A stretch of 64,000 nucleotides of DNA from Ornithinimicrobium tianjinense (lineage in GTDB: Bacteria > Actinomycetota > Actinomycetes > Actinomycetales > Dermatophilaceae), in NCBI RefSeq assembly GCF_014636495.1, contig NZ_BMEM01000001.1, positions 230,139 through 294,138 of the forward strand, read 5' to 3'. Under the pieces are notes generated by a model, which was not told where the DNA came from, did not search any database, and saw nothing but the letters and a program-made list of their open reading frames with translations. The position numbers and the translations under genes were made by a program. This document shows, one piece after another, positions 41,401 to 49,402 of this stretch; the stretch's first letter is position 1; every line of letters starts with the position of its first letter.

Positions 41401-42080
41401 CCGACGACGAGATCGTCGAGGACCTCACGATCGCGGTCCGCGCAGCGGCTGCCGAGGGGCACGAGGACGCTGCGGTCCTGGCCGGGGTGGCTCAGGACGG
41501 GGAGACGACCCTTGAGCCGCTCGTCGTCCGCCCGGTCGGCCGGATCGCCGGCGAGGTGCGGGACCGGGTCGTCTGGCTGACCGGCTCGCACGCGGCCGCC
41601 GACGCACGGGGCGCGGGCTCGGTGCTGGCCTCGGCCCGGCGCTCGGTCGACGTGGTCACCCCCGAACGCGTCGAGCACTGGCCCCATGGCCCCGGCCGCG
41701 ACGTGGTGCGCCAGGCGGTGGACTTCGACGCGCAGCCGGGACGGGGCAGCCGGTCGGCCGTGCTGGCCGAGCTGGTGCGCCGGCTCCGCGCCGAGGACCT
41801 CGACGTCATGGAGGGGCTGGGCCACGGGCCGCACGCGGTCGACATCGCGGTGTCCGAGAAGGGCAGCCCTCGGTGGACGGTCGCGGTGGACGGCGACATG
41901 CACCGGGGCGGCCCCGAGCCCGCGCCGGGACGCGACGGGCTGCGGCTGCGGCACGACCAGCTGGCCCGGCTGGGCTGGGTCCCGCTGCGGGTCCGCAGCA
42001 CCGACGTCTTCACCGATCCCGCCAAGGAGGTCGCGCGGGTCCTCCAGGCGCTCCGCGACGGAGAGCAGCGCGCCCGGTGA
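38487..42080 (+). CDS. DUF4011-helicase-nuclease-like protein with degenerate motifs
   Basis: A protein of 1197 residues. The N terminus (RARWRHQVADLGGSNTLLWH, about 12-31) matches the DUF4011 opening of large SF1 helicases. The P-loop is TPSGTGATQT (about 293-302), where the invariant Lys is replaced by Ala. The Walker B region reads VVVVDRAG without the DE pair. The C terminus (about 1110-1190: WTVAVDGDMHRGG, LRLRHDQLARLGWVPLRVRSTDVF) corresponds to the REase_MTES_1575-type nuclease domain but has Val where IECDG normally has Glu. It looks like a full-length protein that has lost ATPase and perhaps nuclease activity. It is co-translated with a small downstream protein. Confidence 0.75.
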   Translation: MTSRRPAHAPDPARVEAVQKARARWRHQVADLGGSNTLLWHRTSLTGTFDLNLAHPGGVAKLLSGRPTLLSELVREHVAFLDAARRIGAIRDKVVELRTEHGVETGYLAIGLATWTLHRVPVPPRAPVLLRGCAIRPVDAAHSDYVIELHEDVIFNPVLEHYLRSEVHLDLDPAMLAGLSAQSHGFDPRLTYQALEDICREMTGFGIGPQMVVGTFPTAKLPLVTAYTGDVQRLAAHDVVAALAGADVSVTSEGPDAERAEDPERELSALDADHAQRLVLDEVVAGASVVVDTPSGTGATQTIANIVVASLSEGRTVLVSAEERGALEAVRRRLDHVGLGDLCLHLAEDPASGRAALDAVRHALDHLPGEAEPEIGPDPLPARAEALALLRREHEVLHHEHAPWGLSLATVEDDLAHLAALDSPPASRVRLPFDVLRTLREEELSEATDALIEAAAAGAWARGRGEDPWYGARLTSADDARRAQEVVARMVTGALPAARELVDRLCRDAGMPPPANLRQWGERLALVARASETLDVFAPGIYDAPLDDMVAATAAREEVAERPGAVTRARLRRQVRSLLRPGTPPPDLPQRVRLARDERDAWEEVAGKAARPAAPEGWEEALAAYTPVGEDLAWLGSVLEGTAAGKDLQTVHLDTVLERLVMLDARVDRASVAATAHPLLHPLRERGLGELVDDLARRGIVADRVGPEVRFVHRSSVLSQLRSDGVPQQLEVEAVREAERTFRRADRAHLRRNAARARRAVLRRLGRTLAAQPSQVTAWQRAMEGTRTGAVDVRDVISRAPDVVLAAQPVLLVSPLVVPSVLPPDMMLDVVVVDRAGRTATSRTVPTLAHGRQVVVVGDGGGAGPSSFSVVADPRVEKEREPFEGTSLLEDAAAVLPVRHLKTHYRALDQGLVAPLAPVMPVPVHSFPGVWRSPAVVEHVVRGGAQELVSAAVSLALEHARQDADASLLLLADDEIVEDLTIAVRAAAAEGHEDAAVLAGVAQDGETTLEPLVVRPVGRIAGEVRDRVVWLTGSHAAADARGAGSVLASARRSVDVVTPERVEHWPHGPGRDVVRQAVDFDAQPGRGSRSAVLAELVRRLRAEDLDVMEGLGHGPHAVDIAVSEKGSPRWTVAVDGDMHRGGPEPAPGRDGLRLRHDQLARLGWVPLRVRSTDVFTDPAKEVARVLQALRDGEQRAR

Positions 42081-42361
42081 GCGTGGACGAGGACCCGGCG
42101 AGTCACGTGGCGGCGAACCACGTGGCGGCGGACGAGCAGGCGGCGGACGAGAGGGTGGCGGACGAGAAGGTGGCCACGAGCCGGCCGGTGCCCCCTCGTC
42201 GCGCGCGCCGGCGTCACCGCCGGGTCATGGCGCCCCCGACCAATCCCGACGCGGACGGCTCCGACGACCTCGTCCGCCAGCGCGACCAGCCCGGCGCCGG
42301 CGAGCGGGAGGACCCCCGCGACGCGTGGATCCGCGCTCAACGCCCTCCTCACTGGGACTGA
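42077..42361 (+). CDS. Small conserved protein with RPPHWD tail
   Basis: A protein of 94 residues overlapping the upstream gene by four bases (GTGA). The N-terminal third is a short-period Ala/Asp/Val/Glu repeat (HVAANHVAADEQAADERVADEKVA), followed by a basic segment (RRARRRHRRV) and the tail DPRDAWIRAQRPPHWD. Similar WI-x-x-QRPPHW tails occur in other actinobacterial small proteins, which supports the frame. Disordered and charged throughout. No function is assigned. Confidence 0.65.
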   Translation: MSVDEDPASHVAANHVAADEQAADERVADEKVATSRPVPPRRARRRHRRVMAPPTNPDADGSDDLVRQRDQPGAGEREDPRDAWIRAQRPPHWD

Positions 42362-42404
42362 CCGGGCCAGGGCGTCCCTCGGGCCTCTCGCGACCGGACT
42401 CTGT

Positions 42405-42434
42405 GCTGTGAGCCAGATGCATCCGACTCACAGC
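42405..42434. repeat. 30-bp interrupted palindrome
   Basis: GCTGTGAG-cca-GATGCATC-cga-CTCACAGC is symmetric around ATGCAT. A degenerate half-copy (GTGAGTCGGGTGC) follows at about 42449. It lies between the end of the small conserved gene and a convergent terminator, and looks like a member of a dispersed intergenic repeat family. Confidence 0.75.
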
Positions 42435-42495
42435 CCAGAAGCCGGTCGTGAGTCGGGTGCGGGATGCTCAGCGCAGCGGGCGGCCCAGGCGCGCG

Positions 42496-42532
42496 GGAAG
42501 GCCCCGGCACGCGATGCGTGCCGGGGCCTTCC
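42496..42532. terminator. Perfect 17-bp-arm hairpin, bidirectional terminator before mscL
   Basis: The arm at 42496-42512 (beginning GGAAGGCCCC) is perfectly complementary to 42516-42532 around a GAT loop, between convergent genes. TTGTTC follows on the plus strand. It probably serves both directions. Confidence 0.8.
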
Positions 42533-42556
42533 GGTTGTTCAGGTGTGTCGCGTCGC

Positions 42557-42958
42557 TCAGACGTCGCGACGGACCGCGAGCAGGTCGCGGATCTCGCGGA
42601 GGGTGGCCACCTCGTCGGAGACGACCTCCTCGTCCTCGATGCCCAGACGAGCCTTGCGGCGCTCGTTGTACTTGTTCATCGGCAGGACGAGCACGAAGTA
42701 GACGACCGCGGCGGTGATCAGGAACACGATGAGCGCGTTGATGATCGCGGCCAGGTCGATGTAGGTGTTGTCCTTGCCCGCCAGGATGTGGAAGCCCAGG
42801 CCCGACGCCTGCGCGCCCCCGGCGGCGTTGAGCAGCGGGGTCACCAGGGAGCTGACGATGACCTTCACCACCTCGGCGAAGGCGGCGCCGACGACGACCG
42901 CGACCGCGAGGTCGATGACGTTGCCGCGCATGATGAAGTCCTTGAAGCCCTTGAGCAT
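42557..42958 (-). CDS. mscL: Large-conductance mechanosensitive channel
   Basis: A protein of 133 residues. It opens MLKGFKDFIMRGNVIDLAVAVVVGAAF with the gating helix TM1 (about 12-40), then TM2 (about 68-90, IINALIVFLITAAVVYFVLVLP) and a cytoplasmic helical bundle ending DLLAVRRDV. It opens under membrane tension to release solutes on hypo-osmotic shock. The ATG at 42958 has AAAGGAGAGG upstream. The gene order mscL-SAF-fmdB upstream of the 5-FTHF cyclo-ligase and glp is conserved in many actinobacteria. Confidence 0.94.
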   Translation of the reverse strand: MLKGFKDFIMRGNVIDLAVAVVVGAAFAEVVKVIVSSLVTPLLNAAGGAQASGLGFHILAGKDNTYIDLAAIINALIVFLITAAVVYFVLVLPMNKYNERRKARLGIEDEEVVSDEVATLREIRDLLAVRRDV

Positions 42959-43126
42959 GGTGGCCTCTCCTTTCTGGTCCGGGCAGGCCTTGTCGTCCCT
43001 GCCTGCCCGGGTCGTGTGGATTCGGCCCCAGCTCTGGCTCGGGCCGTCGAGCACTTTAGGGGATGGTGCGGGGCGCTCGCAAGATTTTGCAGAGACGTCC
43101 GGGCCGTCGGCGGGCCGCGGAAGGGC

Positions 43127-43807
43127 TCAGTTCCGCAGGCTGACCAGCAACGACCCGCCGGCCGGGTCGGCACCTCGAGCGGCAGCCAGCGCGCCCGCGC
43201 CGTCGTCCGTCACGGCGAGCCACAGGCCCCCGTCCTCGCCGGCGTGCACAGCCAGGACGAGCGCGTCCTCGACGACCCGGGACCCGTCCACGGGTGAGCG
43301 GACGTCCACCCGGTCGCCGCCGCGCAGGGCCGCCAGCAGGGGTGGCTCGGGCACCGGCAGGAAGACGCCCCGCGTCCCGCCCGGCTGGTCGGTCAGCAGC
43401 GAGGACCCACCTAGGTCGCTCGCGGTCACGACCTCGCCCGGCACCAGCACCGAGCTGGCCGCGCGCCCGCTCGCCGAGCCCACGTCACGGACCGCTCCCT
43501 CCGGTATGGCGTCACGCGCCAGGTGCCGCACCTCCAGCAGCGCGGGGGTCAGGGTGGTGCCCACGGCCACCGGGCCGACGGCCACGACCACGGGTTCGGT
43601 CCCGGGGGCTGGCCGGGCCAGTGCCAGCCGACCGACGGCCAGGACCGCCGCGGCCGCGAGGACGGCGGCGACAAGCCGGCGCACCGTCGGCCCGGCCGTC
43701 CGGCCCTGACGCGGACGCCGCGCCCGGGCTGTCGGCGAGGACGGTCGGGCAGCGGGGACCCGGCGCGTCGGCGACGCGGAGGCGGGGGAGGAAGGAAAGA
43801 GGGGCAC
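43127..43807 (-). CDS. SAF-domain protein (CpaB-like)
   Basis: A protein of 226 residues. A basic, Pro/Arg-rich N terminus is followed by a membrane helix (about 43-64, LVAAVLAAAAVLAVGRLALA) and a SAF domain (about 70-140: VVVAVGPVAVGTTLTPALLEVRHLARDAIPEGAV, VLVPGEVVTASDLGG). SAF domains occur in Flp-pilus CpaB/RcpC and in sugar-binding proteins; no pilus genes are nearby. The start is uncertain. It sits between mscL and fmdB on the minus strand. Confidence 0.75.
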   Translation of the reverse strand: MPLFPSSPASASPTRRVPAARPSSPTARARRPRQGRTAGPTVRRLVAAVLAAAAVLAVGRLALARPAPGTEPVVVAVGPVAVGTTLTPALLEVRHLARDAIPEGAVRDVGSASGRAASSVLVPGEVVTASDLGGSSLLTDQPGGTRGVFLPVPEPPLLAALRGGDRVDVRSPVDGSRVVEDALVLAVHAGEDGGLWLAVTDDGAGALAAARGADPAGGSLLVSLRN

Positions 43808-43846
43808 ACCGCGACGCTAGGCGCGCGGCGGCATACCGTCAGCGGC

Positions 43847-44188
43847 TCAGGCGGAGGCTGTGGACGACGTCGAGCTCGAGGACCCGGATGTGGACGACGA
43901 GCCCGAGGACGACGAGCCGGACGACGAGGAGGAGGCCGTGGTCGAGCTGGAGGAGGTGTCCTTCGCCGCCGAGGAGGTCGTGGCGGGGACCGTGCTGGCG
44001 GAGGTCCCGGAGCCCCGGGAGTCGGTGCGGTAGAAGCCGGAACCCTTGAAGACCACACCCACGGCGCTGAACACCTTGCGCAGGGTGCCGCCGCAGCTGG
44101 GACACGTCGTCAGCGCGTCGTCGGAGAACGCCTGCTGGATGTCGAAGGCGTGTCCACAGTCCTTGCAGGCATACGAGTAGGTCGGCAC
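43847..44188 (-). CDS. FmdB-family zinc-ribbon protein
   Basis: A protein of 113 residues. The N terminus MPTYSYACKDCGHAFDIQQAF and the second Cys pair CPSCGG form a small zinc ribbon (C8, C11, C29, C32), followed by LRKVFSAVGVVFKGSGFYRTDSRG. Residues from about 64 on are a Ser/Thr-rich low-complexity tail. The FmdB family is commonly called a regulator but the role is unproven. The minus-strand gene is divergent from the penicillin acylase gene. Confidence 0.88.
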   Translation of the reverse strand: MPTYSYACKDCGHAFDIQQAFSDDALTTCPSCGGTLRKVFSAVGVVFKGSGFYRTDSRGSGTSASTVPATTSSAAKDTSSSSTTASSSSSGSSSSGSSSTSGSSSSTSSTASA

Positions 44189-44235
44189 GGGGGTCGATTC
44201 TACGTGGCGTCCCGACCGGCGAACACATCGTCGCC

Positions 44236-44241
44236 TAGGCT
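44236..44241 (+). promoter_or_regulatory. -10 box TAGGCT for the leaderless penicillin acylase gene
   Basis: TAGGCT is 6 nt before the GTG at 44248, with no ribosome binding site between. Confidence 0.5.
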
Positions 44242-44247
44242 GGCTGC

Positions 44248-46941
44248 GTGTCTCGACCCCTGTGGCAGCGCGCGGCTGTCCCCCTGGCGGCCCTCCTCGT
44301 GGTGATTGTCGTCGCCGGGGCGGTGCTCGGGGTCGGGCTTGCGCGTCGTTCGTTCCCGAAGACCGGCGGCACGCTGGAGCTCGCGGGGCTGGACGGCGGG
44401 GTCGAGGTGCTGCGCGACGCGCTCGGGGTGCCGCACATCTATGCCGACACCCCCGAGGACCTCTTCCGTGCCCAGGGCTTCGTCAGCGCCCAGGAACGCT
44501 TCTTCCAGATGGACCTGCGCCGGCACATCACCGCCGGACGGCTGAGCGAGCTGGTGGGGGAGGGCGGCGTGGCGACCGACAGGGTCATCCGCACGCTCGG
44601 CTGGCGCCGCGTCGCCGAGCAGGAGCTGCCGCTGCTCAGCCCCACCGCACGCTCCTACCTGCAGGCCTACAGCGCCGGCGTCAACGCCTACATCGAGCAG
44701 CAGGGCAGCCCGTCCTCGATGGCCCTGGAGTATGTCGTGCTCGCCACCTCCGCCCCCGGTTACCAGGTCGAGCCATGGGACGAGGTCGACTCGCTGGCGT
44801 GGCTCAAGGCGATGGCCTGGGACCTGCGGGACAACTACGACGACGAGCTCGCCCGCGGCCGCCTGGTCGGCTCCGTGCCGCTGACGCAGCTGAACACCCT
44901 CTACCCTGACTACCCCTACGAGGAGCACCCGCCGATCGTCGGCGTGGACGAGTGGTCACCGCCGGCGAACGGCGAGACGGCCCCGGGCGACGGCCGCGGC
45001 GGCACCAGCGGTCCGGTCGACGGCGAGCCCGGCGGACCGTCGGACCCCGCCGACGCGGCGCGGCTCGGGCCGCCCGGCCCGCCCGCACCCCCCGCGGGCA
45101 GCCCGACCCAGAGCTGGATGGCGGCGCCGGCGGTCGACGACGCGCTGGCCGGCGCGCAGGCCGCGCTCGCCGCGGTCCCCGAGCTGGTCGGGCGAGGCGA
45201 GGGCATCGGCTCCAACTCCTGGGTCGTCTCCGGTGAGCACACGGCGAGCGGCAAGCCGATCCTGGCCAACGACCCGCACCTGTCCGGCAGCCAGCCAGGA
45301 GTCTTCATGCAGACCGGGCTGCACTGCCGCCAGCTGTCCCAGGACTGCCCCTTCGACGTCAGCGGCTTCAGCTTCGCCGGCTTCCCGGGCATCATCATCG
45401 GGCACAACACCCAGATCGCCTGGGGCTTCACCAACATGGCCCCAGATGTGACCGACTTCTACCTGGAGGACGTGCGCCAGGACCGCGTCATGCGCGAGGG
45501 TCAGTACGTCCCGATGGAGGTGCGCACCGAGACCATCAAGGTGGCCGGCGGTGACGACGTCCAGCTGACGGTCCGCGAGACCGTGCACGGCCCGATCGTC
45601 TCCGACGTGCTCCCGGAGGTGGCCGACCTCGGGACCGACGCCCCGCAGGGCGGGGTGCAGACCTCCCAGGACTTCGCGGTCTCGCTCGCCTGGACGGCGC
45701 TGGAGCCGCACCCGACGGCCGAGGCCGTGTTCGCCATGAACGCCGCCACCGGCTGGGAGGACTTCCGTGACGCGGCGCGTCTGTTCGCCGTGCCCGCGCA
45801 GAACCTCGTCTACGCCGACACCTCCGGCACGATCGGCTACCAGGCGCCGGGGGTGGTCCCGGTCCGTCGGTCGGCCACCCACGGCACGCCGCCGGGCTTC
45901 TACCCGGCACCCGGCTGGGACCCGGCCTACGACTGGACCGGCTACGTCGACTTCGAGGACCTGCCCCACACCGTCGACCCGCCGGACGGCATCATCGTCG
46001 CCGCCAACCAGGCCGTCCTCCGGGGCAACCGTCCTTTCCTGACCACCGAGAACGACAAGGGCTACCGCTCGGCCCGCATCGGCGAGCTCCTCCAGGAGCA
46101 CCTCGCCCAGGGTCCGCTGACCGTGGAGACCATGCAGCAGATCCAGCTCGACGACCACAACAGCTTCGCGGAGACGCTGCTGCCCTACCTGCTCGACGCC
46201 CAGCTCGAGGGGGAGTTCTACACCGAGCCGCGCGACCTCCTGCGAGCCTGGGACCTCACCAACCCGGCCGAGGGCGAGCAGGCCGCGGCGGCGGCCTACT
46301 ACAACGCCATCTACGACCGCCTGCTCGGCATGGTCTTCGACGACGAGCTCCCGCCCGGCCTCGGCGCCACCGGCAACGCCCGCTCGATGCTGCTCGTCAG
46401 CCAGCTGCTGGACGACCCCGACAACCCCTGGTGGGACAACAAGGGCACGCCCGGCGTCGTGGAGACCCGCGACGTGGTGATCCGCACCGCCATGATCGAC
46501 GCCCGGCACGACCTCACGAGCAGGCTCGGCAAGGACCCCCGGGGCTGGGAGTGGGGCGAGCTGCACACCGTGGCGCTGGAGCACTCGGTGCTCTCGGGCG
46601 ACGAGGTGCCGGGCGTGGTCCGCTCGATCTTCAGCCAGAAGCCGGCGCCGGTCTCCGGCAGCACCGCGATGGTCAACGCCATGAACTGGGACGCCACCAC
46701 GGCCGACTACACGGTCGTCACCGCGCCGGCCTTCCGGATGGTGGTCGACCTCGCCGATCTCGACGCCTCGACGTGGGTCAACCAGACCGGCGTCAGCGGT
46801 CACCCCTTCCACCCCGCGTGGGACGACCAGACGGCGGCCTGGGTCGCGGGCGAGACCTATCCCTGGCCCTCCAGCCGCGAGGCGGTCCTGGAGGCCGCGG
46901 AGGACACCCTCACGCTGACACCGGCCTCCTCGACCCCCTGA
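44248..46941 (+). CDS. Penicillin acylase/AHL-acylase family Ntn hydrolase
   Basis: A protein of 897 residues. An uncleaved or cleaved N-terminal membrane segment (about 8-30, VPLAALLVVIVVAGAVLGVGLA) exports it. The alpha chain has DALGVPHIYADTPEDLFRAQGFVSAQERFFQMDL. A disordered Gly/Pro-rich linker (about 245-285) precedes the self-cleavage site GIGSNSWVV, with Ser322 as nucleophile. The beta chain continues with LANDPHLSGSQPGVFMQ and the Asn/Arg motifs. The family cleaves amides of penicillins, acyl-homoserine lactones or acylated peptides; the true substrate is unknown. It interrupts the conserved mscL-fmdB to 5-FTHF-ligase order. Confidence 0.9.
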   Translation: MSRPLWQRAAVPLAALLVVIVVAGAVLGVGLARRSFPKTGGTLELAGLDGGVEVLRDALGVPHIYADTPEDLFRAQGFVSAQERFFQMDLRRHITAGRLSELVGEGGVATDRVIRTLGWRRVAEQELPLLSPTARSYLQAYSAGVNAYIEQQGSPSSMALEYVVLATSAPGYQVEPWDEVDSLAWLKAMAWDLRDNYDDELARGRLVGSVPLTQLNTLYPDYPYEEHPPIVGVDEWSPPANGETAPGDGRGGTSGPVDGEPGGPSDPADAARLGPPGPPAPPAGSPTQSWMAAPAVDDALAGAQAALAAVPELVGRGEGIGSNSWVVSGEHTASGKPILANDPHLSGSQPGVFMQTGLHCRQLSQDCPFDVSGFSFAGFPGIIIGHNTQIAWGFTNMAPDVTDFYLEDVRQDRVMREGQYVPMEVRTETIKVAGGDDVQLTVRETVHGPIVSDVLPEVADLGTDAPQGGVQTSQDFAVSLAWTALEPHPTAEAVFAMNAATGWEDFRDAARLFAVPAQNLVYADTSGTIGYQAPGVVPVRRSATHGTPPGFYPAPGWDPAYDWTGYVDFEDLPHTVDPPDGIIVAANQAVLRGNRPFLTTENDKGYRSARIGELLQEHLAQGPLTVETMQQIQLDDHNSFAETLLPYLLDAQLEGEFYTEPRDLLRAWDLTNPAEGEQAAAAAYYNAIYDRLLGMVFDDELPPGLGATGNARSMLLVSQLLDDPDNPWWDNKGTPGVVETRDVVIRTAMIDARHDLTSRLGKDPRGWEWGELHTVALEHSVLSGDEVPGVVRSIFSQKPAPVSGSTAMVNAMNWDATTADYTVVTAPAFRMVVDLADLDASTWVNQTGVSGHPFHPAWDDQTAAWVAGETYPWPSSREAVLEAAEDTLTLTPASSTP

Positions 46942-46947
46942 GGCTCG

Positions 46948-47589
46948 TCACGCCTCCGGTATGCCGACGGGCACCTCGCGCACGCCCGTCGCCGGTCGCA
47001 GCACGGCGGTGACGACGGCGTCGTGCCCGTCCGCCGGCACCGCCTGCACGACCTCGTGGTCGTGCAGGCAGATCACCACCGGCGGGTCGCCCGCGAGCGG
47101 CCGGACCCGGGGCAGCGTGGAGTCGTAGTAGCCGCCGCCCTGCCCGAGCCGCACGCCCTCGCGGGAGATCGCGAGCCCGGGGACGAAGAACACGTCCACG
47201 TCGGCCAGTGCGGCCTCGCCCAGTCGGCGGCGCTCCGGGTCGGCCAGGTCGACCCAGTCCAGGTCCGGCTTGGCCAGCGTCACCGGCACCAGCACCCGGA
47301 CCCCCGCCTCCCGCAGGGCGGTCGTGAGCCCGTCCACCGGCGGCTCGGTCCGCATCGGCTCGAAGGCTGTCACGCACATCCCGGACACGTCGTCGCGGCC
47401 CTGCGCTGCGGCATACCCGCGGAGGAAGGCGAGCCCCTCCCGGGCGAGCGCGTCCGCGGCGGCCGCCCGGCCCTCCTCGCCCCAGCCGTCGACGAGGGAG
47501 CGGCGGGCGGCGCGCACGAGCGCGCGCCAGGTGACCTTGTCGGCGACGACGTCTCCGGTCGGCTCATAGGTGGGCAGGGTGACGTCCAT
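46948..47589 (-). CDS. 5-Formyltetrahydrofolate cyclo-ligase
   Basis: A protein of 213 residues. It converts 5-formyl-THF to 5,10-methenyl-THF using ATP. The C-terminal motif GVRLGQGGGYYDSTLPRV (about 140-157) is diagnostic, with the substrate-binding FEPMRTEPP in the middle. The ATG at 47589 is 6 nt from a CACAAT -10 on the minus strand (47596-47601), so it is likely leaderless. It is divergent from glp/moeA across 65 bp. galU, often between the two in other actinobacteria, is absent here. Confidence 0.9.
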   Translation of the reverse strand: MDVTLPTYEPTGDVVADKVTWRALVRAARRSLVDGWGEEGRAAAADALAREGLAFLRGYAAAQGRDDVSGMCVTAFEPMRTEPPVDGLTTALREAGVRVLVPVTLAKPDLDWVDLADPERRRLGEAALADVDVFFVPGLAISREGVRLGQGGGYYDSTLPRVRPLAGDPPVVICLHDHEVVQAVPADGHDAVVTAVLRPATGVREVPVGIPEA

Positions 47590-47641
47590 CGCGCCATTGT
47601 GGCGCGGGCGGGACCGCGCTGCCGGGCGGGGTGGGCCGCCG

Positions 47642-47647
47642 TAGGGT
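47642..47647 (+). promoter_or_regulatory. -10 box TAGGGT for leaderless glp/moeA
   Basis: TAGGGT is 7 nt before the ATG at 47655 and fixes the start over an upstream GTG at 47631. Confidence 0.55.
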
Positions 47648-47654
47648 TGGGCCC

Positions 47655-48920
47655 ATGATCAGCGTTGAGGAGCACCTCGAGAGCATCCTGCGGCAGGTCG
47701 GGCGCGTGGGGACGGTCCGCCTGCCGGTGCCGCGCGCGCACGGGCTCGTCACGGCGGCCGACGTCGTGAGCCGGGCCGACCTGCCGCGCTTCGACAACTC
47801 CTCCATGGACGGGTATGCCGTCCGCCGGGCCGACCTGGCGGGCGTCACCTCCGAGCAGGTCCGGCTGCTGCCGGTGGCCGGCGACATCGCCGCCGGCGAG
47901 GGGGAGCCGCGCACGCTCGAGCCGGGCACGGTCTGGCGGATCATGACCGGTGCCCCGGTGCCCGCGGGCGCCGACGCGGTCGTGCGGGTGGAGGACACCG
48001 ACGGGCACCCGCGCGAGGCGCAGTTCCGGGTGGAGCCGGAGGAGGGGGCCAACATCCGACGGGCCGGGGAGGACCTGCGGGTCGGTGACGTGGTGGTGCC
48101 TGCGGGGACGCGGCTCGGCCCGGCGCAGATCGCCGCCGCGATCTCGGCCGGCGTCCAGGAGGTCGAGGTCGTCGGGCCGGTGCGGGTCGTCATCCTCTCC
48201 ACCGGTGACGAGCTGGTGCCCTTCGGGGGAGGCGAGGTCGGGCCGGGCCAGATCATCGACTCCAACGGGCCGATGCTGGAGGCTCTCGTGCGCGAGGCCG
48301 GCTGCTACCCGGTGCACGTCGGCCACCTGCCCGACGACGAGGCGCTCACCCGCAAGGAGGTCCGGCGCCACCTCGACCACGCCGACGCGATCATCACGAC
48401 GGGCGGGGTGAGCAAGGGCGCCTACGACATCGTCAAGAAGGTGCTCACCGGCGAGGGCTCGATGGAGTTCACCGAGGTGGCGATGCAGCCGGGCAAGCCG
48501 CAGGGCTTCGGCGTGCTGGGCAGGCGCAAGGTCCCGGTCTTCACGCTGCCGGGCAACCCGGTGAGCTCGCTGGTCAGCTTCGAGGTGTTCGTGCGACCTG
48601 CCCTGGAGGAGCGTGCCGGTCGGCGCGCCGGCGGGTCCACCGCGACCGGGCTGGCCACCGTCGGGTGGCGCACCGCGTCCGGACGCCGCACCTTCACCCG
48701 GGTCCGGCTGGAGCGGGACCCTGCCGGCGGGTATGCCGTCTCCCCGGCGGGCGGTGCCGGCTCCCACCTGCTCGGCGGGCTGTCGATGGCGGACGCGCTC
48801 GCGGTCTCGCCGGAGGACGCCGAGGACGTGCTGCCCGGCGCCGAGGTCGAGCTCCTGCTGCTGAGGCCCAAGAGCGAGATCGACGCGCGCCTCGCGGCGA
48901 CGGGCGGGAGCGACGCGTGA
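47655..48920 (+). CDS. glp: MoeA/gephyrin-like protein, probable divisome factor Glp
   Basis: A protein of 421 residues with the complete MoeA architecture: the N-terminal FDNSSMDGYAVRRADL, MTGAPVPAGADAVV, the MPT-binding domain STGDELVPFGGGEVGPGQIIDSNGPML and TTGGVSKGAYDIVKK, and a C-terminal beta-barrel. By sequence alone this is molybdopterin molybdotransferase. The gene order glp-(moaC)-rimJ-glpR is the one in which the MoeA homologue of Corynebacterium is the FtsZ-binding protein Glp. It overlaps moaC by four bases. Both functions remain possible. Confidence 0.88.
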   Translation: MISVEEHLESILRQVGRVGTVRLPVPRAHGLVTAADVVSRADLPRFDNSSMDGYAVRRADLAGVTSEQVRLLPVAGDIAAGEGEPRTLEPGTVWRIMTGAPVPAGADAVVRVEDTDGHPREAQFRVEPEEGANIRRAGEDLRVGDVVVPAGTRLGPAQIAAAISAGVQEVEVVGPVRVVILSTGDELVPFGGGEVGPGQIIDSNGPMLEALVREAGCYPVHVGHLPDDEALTRKEVRRHLDHADAIITTGGVSKGAYDIVKKVLTGEGSMEFTEVAMQPGKPQGFGVLGRRKVPVFTLPGNPVSSLVSFEVFVRPALEERAGRRAGGSTATGLATVGWRTASGRRTFTRVRLERDPAGGYAVSPAGGAGSHLLGGLSMADALAVSPEDAEDVLPGAEVELLLLRPKSEIDARLAATGGSDA

Positions 48921-49402
48921 GCGACGCCCCCGACGGGCTGACGCACCTGCGTGCGGACGGCACCGCGCACATGGTGGACGTGACGGCCAAGGAGGTCACG
49001 GTCCGCACCGCCACGGCCGAGGGTCTGGTGCTGCTGTCCGAGGCCGCAGTCGCCGCGCTGCGCGGCGGCACGGTGCCCAAGGGCGACGCGCTCGGGGTGG
49101 CCCGGGTCGCGGCGATCCAGGCCGCCAAGCGGACCCCCGACCTCGTCCCGCTCTGCCACCCGATCGCGATCCACGCCGTCGAGGTCGACCTGGAGGTCCT
49201 GGACCAGGGGGTGCGGATCACCGCCCTGGTGCGCACCGCCGACCGCACGGGCGTGGAGATGGAGGCGCTGACCTGCGTCAGCGTCGGGGCACTCGCTCTC
49301 ATCGACATGGTCAAGGCGGTCGACAAGCTCGCCACGATCACCGACGTGCGGGTCACGGCCAAGTCGGGCGGGCGGTCGGGCGACTGGACCCGTCCCGCGT
49401 GA
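48917..49402 (+). CDS. moaC: Cyclic pyranopterin monophosphate synthase accessory protein
   Basis: A protein of 161 residues. MoaC converts the MoaA product to cyclic pyranopterin monophosphate in molybdenum cofactor synthesis. The signatures are MVDVTAKEVTVRTA (about 16-29), KGDALGVARVAAIQAAKRT, PLCHPIAIHAVEVDLE, GVEMEALTCVSVGALALIDMVKAVDK and the terminal AKSGGRSGDW. The GTG at 48917 overlaps the glp stop (GTGA). The rest of the molybdenum pathway is not in the window. Confidence 0.93.
   Translation: MSDAPDGLTHLRADGTAHMVDVTAKEVTVRTATAEGLVLLSEAAVAALRGGTVPKGDALGVARVAAIQAAKRTPDLVPLCHPIAIHAVEVDLEVLDQGVRITALVRTADRTGVEMEALTCVSVGALALIDMVKAVDKLATITDVRVTAKSGGRSGDWTRPA

Noticed and set aside
37641..41954. 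A very long minus-strand open frame (about 1400 codons) opposite the MFS and DUF4011 genes
   Set aside because: Its product is low-complexity Gly/Arg/His-rich sequence, the shadow of a GC-rich gene on the other strand. The plus-strand genes have recognisable domains and starts.
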